Source of the DNA: an uncultured Coriobacteriaceae bacterium | GTDB lineage: Bacteria; Actinomycetota; Coriobacteriia; Coriobacteriales; Eggerthellaceae | Reading direction: 5' to 3' | DNA length: 9,298 bases | Assembly (NCBI GenBank): GCA_900552365.1 | Contig: URZP01000055.1 | Coordinates: 1 to 9,298, forward strand | Shown here: piece after piece, positions 6,093-9,298 of the stretch | How the letters are laid out: each line of letters begins with the position of its first letter | Numbering within the stretch: position 1 is the stretch's first letter | Program-made: the position numbers and the translations under genes | Notes under the pieces: model-generated | Seen by the model: the letters and a program-made list of their open reading frames with translations, nothing else | What the model was told of the DNA's origin: nothing | Database searches by the model: none

Positions 6093-8882
6093 CTATGCAC
6101 CCCGCTTCGCGCAAGAGAAATCGGGGCAAAAACGACAGGCGTCCTTAGTTGACGGACTCGCCTGAACGCAGCCGTTTCTCATGCCCTCAACAGCCACCTT
6201 GACCAATTCCTCAGTCGCATCGAGCATGCTCGAGAACGTCAAAGCAGACAAACTCGTTTGATCTTCTTCCTTAAATTGAGCGTCCGCCAACCCCGCAGCA
6301 TACGCTTCCCTCGACCATCCTTCAGGATCGCTTAGGGAACATGCGCACTTGTCGGGGCTGATATGCGGAAGGTGGACCGCATCGATGACGCGAGGGTCGT
6401 ACGATCCAGCGATGTCGTGGCTTTTGCCGTAGCTGACATAAAACGCCCCCACGACATTAAGCCCCAGCGCCCGCTTAACCGCCTGCGCGTAAATGCGCGT
6501 CTGAACCTTGCCCGCATGAAGAGCATCGCAAGACGCAAGCTGATGACCTGCGGTAACCGACCCCTTGTAGTCAATGATGACCGCGTTGCCGTTAGCGTCG
6601 ACATCGATGCGATCGACTTTTCCCACCAAATCGATGCCGGCGTATTTCGCCTGACAGTCGGCGCTTTCGTCACCCGGCAGTCCAATGACGTACTCGAAAT
6701 AACGAGGTTGGAACGTCGGAAGCAACGCAGCATCGTAATCAAGGAAGTCGGTGATCTGGCTTTTGAAAGCATCCATGGCACGTTGCTCAAGCTGTCCACA
6801 GGGAACAAGCCTGTTAGACCCAGGCTCCATTTCAAACTGTTCGGCTTCAAGCTGATCGAGCACATACCCCATCAGCCGACGGGCTTGTTTAAGATTGCCT
6901 CCGTCAACCTTTGAATAACCCTCAGATTGAAAGGCGCGGTAAAAACGCTCGAGCGCCGCATGGGCGAACACGCCCTTTTCCAGCGGGCCCCATTCCTCTT
7001 TGCTTCCCTGCGCTTTCAGACGGTTGAGCACGAACCACTTGCGCGGGCATTCCAAATAGTTCTCGATCTGCGATGGCGAAGGCGCGCAATACGAGCCCGT
7101 TTGCGAAAAACGGGGCAGCAGCGCGAAAGCGCGATAATCGGAAGAAAGCGATCCTTGACCGTTGCCGGGCAACGCCTCGCTAACAGATTGGATCGTCGAC
7201 GAAGGCGCCGCGACTGCATTTGCGAACAGGTCCTCCTCGCCCCGTTCGGTTGCACAGCAAGAAAGGTCGAAGCCTTGACGATTGCAAGCGTCAAGGAATT
7301 CCTCGAGCACGACGCAGGGATACGTCTCGTTCGCATCGAAATCATGCAATGCACGCTCGAACACAAAGTGAGTGGTTGGCAAGCCCTGCAGCGCGCGAAA
7401 ACGCCTTCGGGCCTGAGACGGCGATGAATCAGCGGGGTAAAGACCCAGCTTCGCGAAAAGAACCGAGGCGGCGTTGTCCTTGTCGGCAACGGGGTAGTCG
7501 GCATTGTTCATATCCGCCACGATCAGCGTTGAAACCGACCCGGCATCCAACGTTGATATATCGTCCTGCGTACCGATGGTCACGTCCACAGACCCTGGCG
7601 CCGCTTGCTTGGATATGGAAATCGCCGAGTCTTTAATCAGGTTGATGCAGTCCTCCACGGACAGATCGAATGCCCGAGCTGCGGCGTACATGGCGCGAAG
7701 TACCGACATCGCCTCGATTTGCTCCGCCCTGAATGCCTCGCTCCAGCCAACCCGTGCCATCGTCCTGTCAATGAAGGCACCCAGCAGAATATCGGCATCG
7801 GGATCGGAAGCAAGCTCCTCCAATTGCGAGAATTCTTCGAAATCAGCGCGAAGGACAGAAAGGTACGGCTCTTTTTCCGCTATGCGATCGTTCAGCAGAA
7901 GGGACTCCGCCTTCTGAGCCGTGGAAGCATCGATGCCAGAGAACGGGGACAGCATGACGTCCACCAGAGCCGAAGCCCACTGGTCGCTGAAAAGGCAGTC
8001 GAACATGGAGACGAACGCGCTGCCAAATGCCGTCCGCACGAACGACTTTCGGGCGCGCACCGCGCAGTTCACCCCTTCATCCGCAAGGCTTCGCGCAAGG
8101 GAGTCGTACATTTCGAGAGGATTGACGCAGGTGATAGCAACAGGCCCCTCGACAAGAAGCGAGCGGACGATGTCAGCTATCAACGCAGGCTGAGCATAAC
8201 GCCCCGAAGCGCATCCGAAACGGCAAGAGACGCCCTTGGGGAGGGGAATCACGCCCTCTGCACCCAGAGCCTCGTCGACATGCACGCGTAAGCGATCGTT
8301 TTCCTGGAAAAGCAGTTGTTGATGCCATGAGAGCGGAGCGGCTTTGCAAACGAGCACGTTGAGGTCGCGCGGAAATGCGTCCTGATTTGAAGACAGAAAA
8401 GCAACGGCGCTGCCCAGTTCGACGAAGCCCCGCGCTGCTATGTAATCGAAATAGTCGGCGATAACGCCAAGGAGGGCCTTCTCGTTTTCAGAAAGAGCCG
8501 CCACCGAGCCCGAACCCGATTCGCCTTCAGGCGCATTGTCATTGCGCAAAGCATCAATCGCATCCTGCATCTCTGGCAAACCCGCGCCCGCTTGCGCGAT
8601 TTTCGCAGCAAGGTGCACGTAGCCCGGAGCAAGGAGGAATTCGTTTTGCACATCCTTGAAAACGGCTTGCATGGCCATCATGCGCAGCGTGTCATCGACG
8701 ATGGCTCGTCCGTCTCCGGCAAGCTCCCACAGTGATGACGCCCACCCTTGAAACGTGGTGACCGTTACGCCGAAAAGCTGGGAGCCGGCATGCGCACGAC
8801 GATATGCATCAACCTGCGCAAAGGTGGGCAGAAGAACCACGTCGAACGACGCGGGATGAGTATGTTCAACATCGATTATCAT
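6093..8882 (-). CDS. addB: AddB: ATP-dependent helicase/nuclease subunit B
   Basis: This 929-residue protein is read as AddB from its place directly before addA and from its C-terminal PD-(D/E)XK nuclease. The nuclease shows GKVDRID followed by IDYKGS (D771-Y-K-G), and the Fe-S cysteine pattern is split around it: C612 in YLECPRKW, then C916, C919 and C924 in CRFCPDFSC. The last spacing is C-x4-C; B. subtilis AddB has x5. The N-terminal two thirds are helicase-like (SGRYAQ near 231-236) but carry no Walker A, and the protein is shorter than the usual 1100-1170 residues, so it should be a scaffold/recognition subunit like RecC plus a nuclease. I chose ATG 8882 because TGTTACAAT ends 7 nt before it, the leaderless geometry. 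ATG 8891 overlaps that box, and TTG 8918 lies inside the operator dyad. An SOS box covers the -35. Confidence 0.9.
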   Translation of the reverse strand: MIIDVEHTHPASFDVVLLPTFAQVDAYRRAHAGSQLFGVTVTTFQGWASSLWELAGDGRAIVDDTLRMMAMQAVFKDVQNEFLLAPGYVHLAAKIAQAGAGLPEMQDAIDALRNDNAPEGESGSGSVAALSENEKALLGVIADYFDYIAARGFVELGSAVAFLSSNQDAFPRDLNVLVCKAAPLSWHQQLLFQENDRLRVHVDEALGAEGVIPLPKGVSCRFGCASGRYAQPALIADIVRSLLVEGPVAITCVNPLEMYDSLARSLADEGVNCAVRARKSFVRTAFGSAFVSMFDCLFSDQWASALVDVMLSPFSGIDASTAQKAESLLLNDRIAEKEPYLSVLRADFEEFSQLEELASDPDADILLGAFIDRTMARVGWSEAFRAEQIEAMSVLRAMYAAARAFDLSVEDCINLIKDSAISISKQAAPGSVDVTIGTQDDISTLDAGSVSTLIVADMNNADYPVADKDNAASVLFAKLGLYPADSSPSQARRRFRALQGLPTTHFVFERALHDFDANETYPCVVLEEFLDACNRQGFDLSCCATERGEEDLFANAVAAPSSTIQSVSEALPGNGQGSLSSDYRAFALLPRFSQTGSYCAPSPSQIENYLECPRKWFVLNRLKAQGSKEEWGPLEKGVFAHAALERFYRAFQSEGYSKVDGGNLKQARRLMGYVLDQLEAEQFEMEPGSNRLVPCGQLEQRAMDAFKSQITDFLDYDAALLPTFQPRYFEYVIGLPGDESADCQAKYAGIDLVGKVDRIDVDANGNAVIIDYKGSVTAGHQLASCDALHAGKVQTRIYAQAVKRALGLNVVGAFYVSYGKSHDIAGSYDPRVIDAVHLPHISPDKCACSLSDPEGWSREAYAAGLADAQFKEEDQTSLSALTFSSMLDATEELVKVAVEGMRNGCVQASPSTKDACRFCPDFSCAKRGA

Positions 8883-8889
8883 GTCCGAC

Positions 8890-8918
8890 ATTGTAACAAG
8901 CAACGAGGATAAGAACAA
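8890..8918 (-). promoter_or_regulatory. addBA promoter (-35 TTGTTC, 17 bp, extended -10 TGTTACAAT)
   Basis: On the minus strand TTGTTC (8918-8913) and TACAAT (8895-8890) are 17 bp apart, and a TG one base before the -10 makes it extended. The predicted start of transcription is at or near the ATG at 8882, 7 nt downstream. The -35 matches only three of six consensus bases, as may happen where it shares bases with an operator. The -10 includes the first two bases of the alternative ATG at 8891, which argues against that codon as the start. Confidence 0.55.
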
Positions 8919-8935
8919 ATGTTCTTACCCTCGTT
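8902..8935 (-). terminator. 15-bp hairpin between the DUF1292 gene and addB, terminator candidate
   Basis: Read on the minus strand, AACGAGGGTAAGAAC (8935-8921) pairs with GTTCTTATCCTCGTT (8916-8902) over 15 bp, with one G-U wobble in RNA and an ATTT loop. The following bases, GCTTGTTAC, together with the T-rich foot of the stem give a modest U-rich tail, so it could stop transcripts arriving from the DUF1292 gene. The stem is long but not very GC-rich. The same dyad contains the LexA box, so it may serve two roles. Confidence 0.45.
8913..8924. promoter_or_regulatory. LexA (SOS) box of the addBA operon
   Basis: GAACAAATGTTC is a perfect GAAC-N4-GTTC dyad. Its core AAAT also obeys the RNRY rule of the Bacillus Cheo/LexA consensus, which is shared broadly with actinobacterial LexA sites. 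The outer flanks are A and T rather than the consensus C and G. It lies over the predicted -35 of addB, 31 bp before the start codon, an ideal place for a repressor. The operon encodes double-strand-break repair functions, so SOS control makes sense. That LexA binds here is an inference. Confidence 0.6.
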
Positions 8936-8986
8936 CACAAAGCAATTGATTTGTCCAATCGCGGCCGGCCAAAGATCTCATGCAAG

Positions 8987-9014
8987 CTAAGCCCGAATCC
9001 GCTGCGCGGCTTAG
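8987..9014 (-). repeat. Inverted repeat overlapping the DUF1292 stop codon
   Basis: CTAAGCC (minus 9014-9008, containing the TAA stop) pairs with GGCTTAG (8993-8987) over 7 bp. A nested alternative, CCGC-GCA-GCGG, lies within the loop. No U-run follows, so it is at best a weak terminator; the stronger hairpin at 8902-8935 lies downstream on the same strand. Confidence 0.25.
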
Positions 9015-9298
9015 GCGAAATCGTAAAGATCCTTCGCGGCCACCTGAAACGCCTGGTAAACCTCTTCCGAAATGGCGTCGTCGTCAACAAGTTCGAAGGC
9101 AACGGGCTGCTCGTCCTCGTCAAGCTCGGTTGCCTCAAGGATGACGACCTCGCCCGAAGACGTAGCGGGCTCGTCTTCGGTAACCGGGAAGAAGAACGCG
9201 TAACGACGGTCGTTGTGGATCAGAAGCCCCAGGAACTCCATCTCGACGACGTCGCCGTTCTCGTCTTCCAGGGCGATGACCATGCCCTCTTCGGTCGG
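9011..9298 (-). CDS. DUF1292 family protein (probably cut at the 5' end by the window edge)
   Basis: The small, strongly acidic protein (about 25 Asp/Glu against 3 Arg/Lys) has the DUF1292/YrzB pattern: an opening like LEDENGDVVEMEFLGLL, then a short beta hairpin (RRYAFFFPV), another strand (GEVVILEATE) and an acidic C-terminal half ending in helix (SEEVYQAFQ). ATG 9283 would give 90 residues. The frame stays open to the edge (residues PTEEG), and the only purine-rich site, GAGGG, lies too close to that ATG, so I think the true start is outside the window. Nothing is known of the biochemical role of the family. In Firmicutes its members often follow the Holliday-junction resolvase homologue ruvX (yqgF), which could be upstream here but is not visible. 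It is transcribed towards addB with a gap of 128 bp that holds a terminator-like hairpin, so it is probably a separate unit. Confidence 0.8.
   Translation of the reverse strand, partial: PTEEGMVIALEDENGDVVEMEFLGLLIHNDRRYAFFFPVTEDEPATSSGEVVILEATELDEDEQPVAFELVDDDAISEEVYQAFQVAAKDLYDFA

Noticed and set aside
6088..6129. TTG 6129 as the start of addA
   Set aside because: It would overlap the addB end by 37 bases and add a 13-residue N-terminus lacking homology; ATG 6090 begins at the usual place, directly before the Q motif and Walker A.
7605..8291. A 228-codon plus-strand open frame inside addB
   Set aside because: It is a shadow of the addB frame, with composition typical of an antisense translation.
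8882..8918. TTG 8918 as the start of addB
   Set aside because: It lies in the loop of the SOS-box dyad and upstream of the predicted transcription start, so it would probably not be in the mRNA.
1..9298. An undescribed defence system or mobile element
   Set aside because: I looked for transposase, integrase, toxin-antitoxin, CRISPR repeats, reverse transcriptase and other effector motifs and found none. The helicase-nuclease pair is housekeeping AddAB with all expected motifs.

Overview
The window is an ordinary-looking, gene-dense piece of a bacterial chromosome with fairly high GC (I judge it somewhat under 60% by eye). The two-nuclease AddAB pair, a Bacillus/actinobacterial-type LexA box (GAAC-N4-GTTC), a DUF1292 protein, an HI0933/BaiN-type flavoprotein and two promoters laid out for leaderless mRNA fit an anaerobic Gram-positive. 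My best guess is an actinobacterium of the class Coriobacteriia (Eggerthella/Slackia-like). That placement is an inference from style, not from a marker gene.

Layout. Positions 1-1257 (minus) hold an HI0933/BaiN-family FAD oxidoreductase that runs off the left edge. A 209-bp divergent promoter region follows. Positions 1467-2480 (plus) encode a 337-residue relative of the hybrid cluster protein Hcp (prismane/hydroxylamine reductase family). It lacks the N-terminal cysteine motif, most of the middle domain and all the ligands of the hybrid cluster that I can align. It converges, with a 10-bp gap, on a two-gene minus-strand operon: addB (8882-6093), then addA (6090-2491), separated by 2 nt. A perfect 15-bp inverted repeat lies at the convergent junction and encodes the last codons of addA. 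Upstream of addB, a 34-bp dyad has a LexA/SOS box at its centre, overlapping the predicted -35 of addB. The right edge (9011-9298, minus) holds an acidic DUF1292 protein that is probably cut at its N-terminus.

How the genes work together. AddA (UvrD-type helicase plus RecB-type nuclease) and AddB (helicase-like scaffold plus nuclease and Fe-S cysteines) would form the RecBCD-equivalent enzyme that resects double-strand breaks for RecA. The SOS box predicts induction by DNA damage. The flavoprotein and Hcp-like gene are divergently transcribed and have no evident link to repair.

The item most worth a second look is the cluster-less mini-Hcp. Next are the compact addB control region, where terminator-like hairpin, operator, -35, -10 and a leaderless start are packed together, and the matching leaderless geometry at the flavoprotein gene. 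There are no rRNA or tRNA genes, CRISPR arrays or insertion sequences that I can recognise, and no gene-free stretch longer than about 210 bp.
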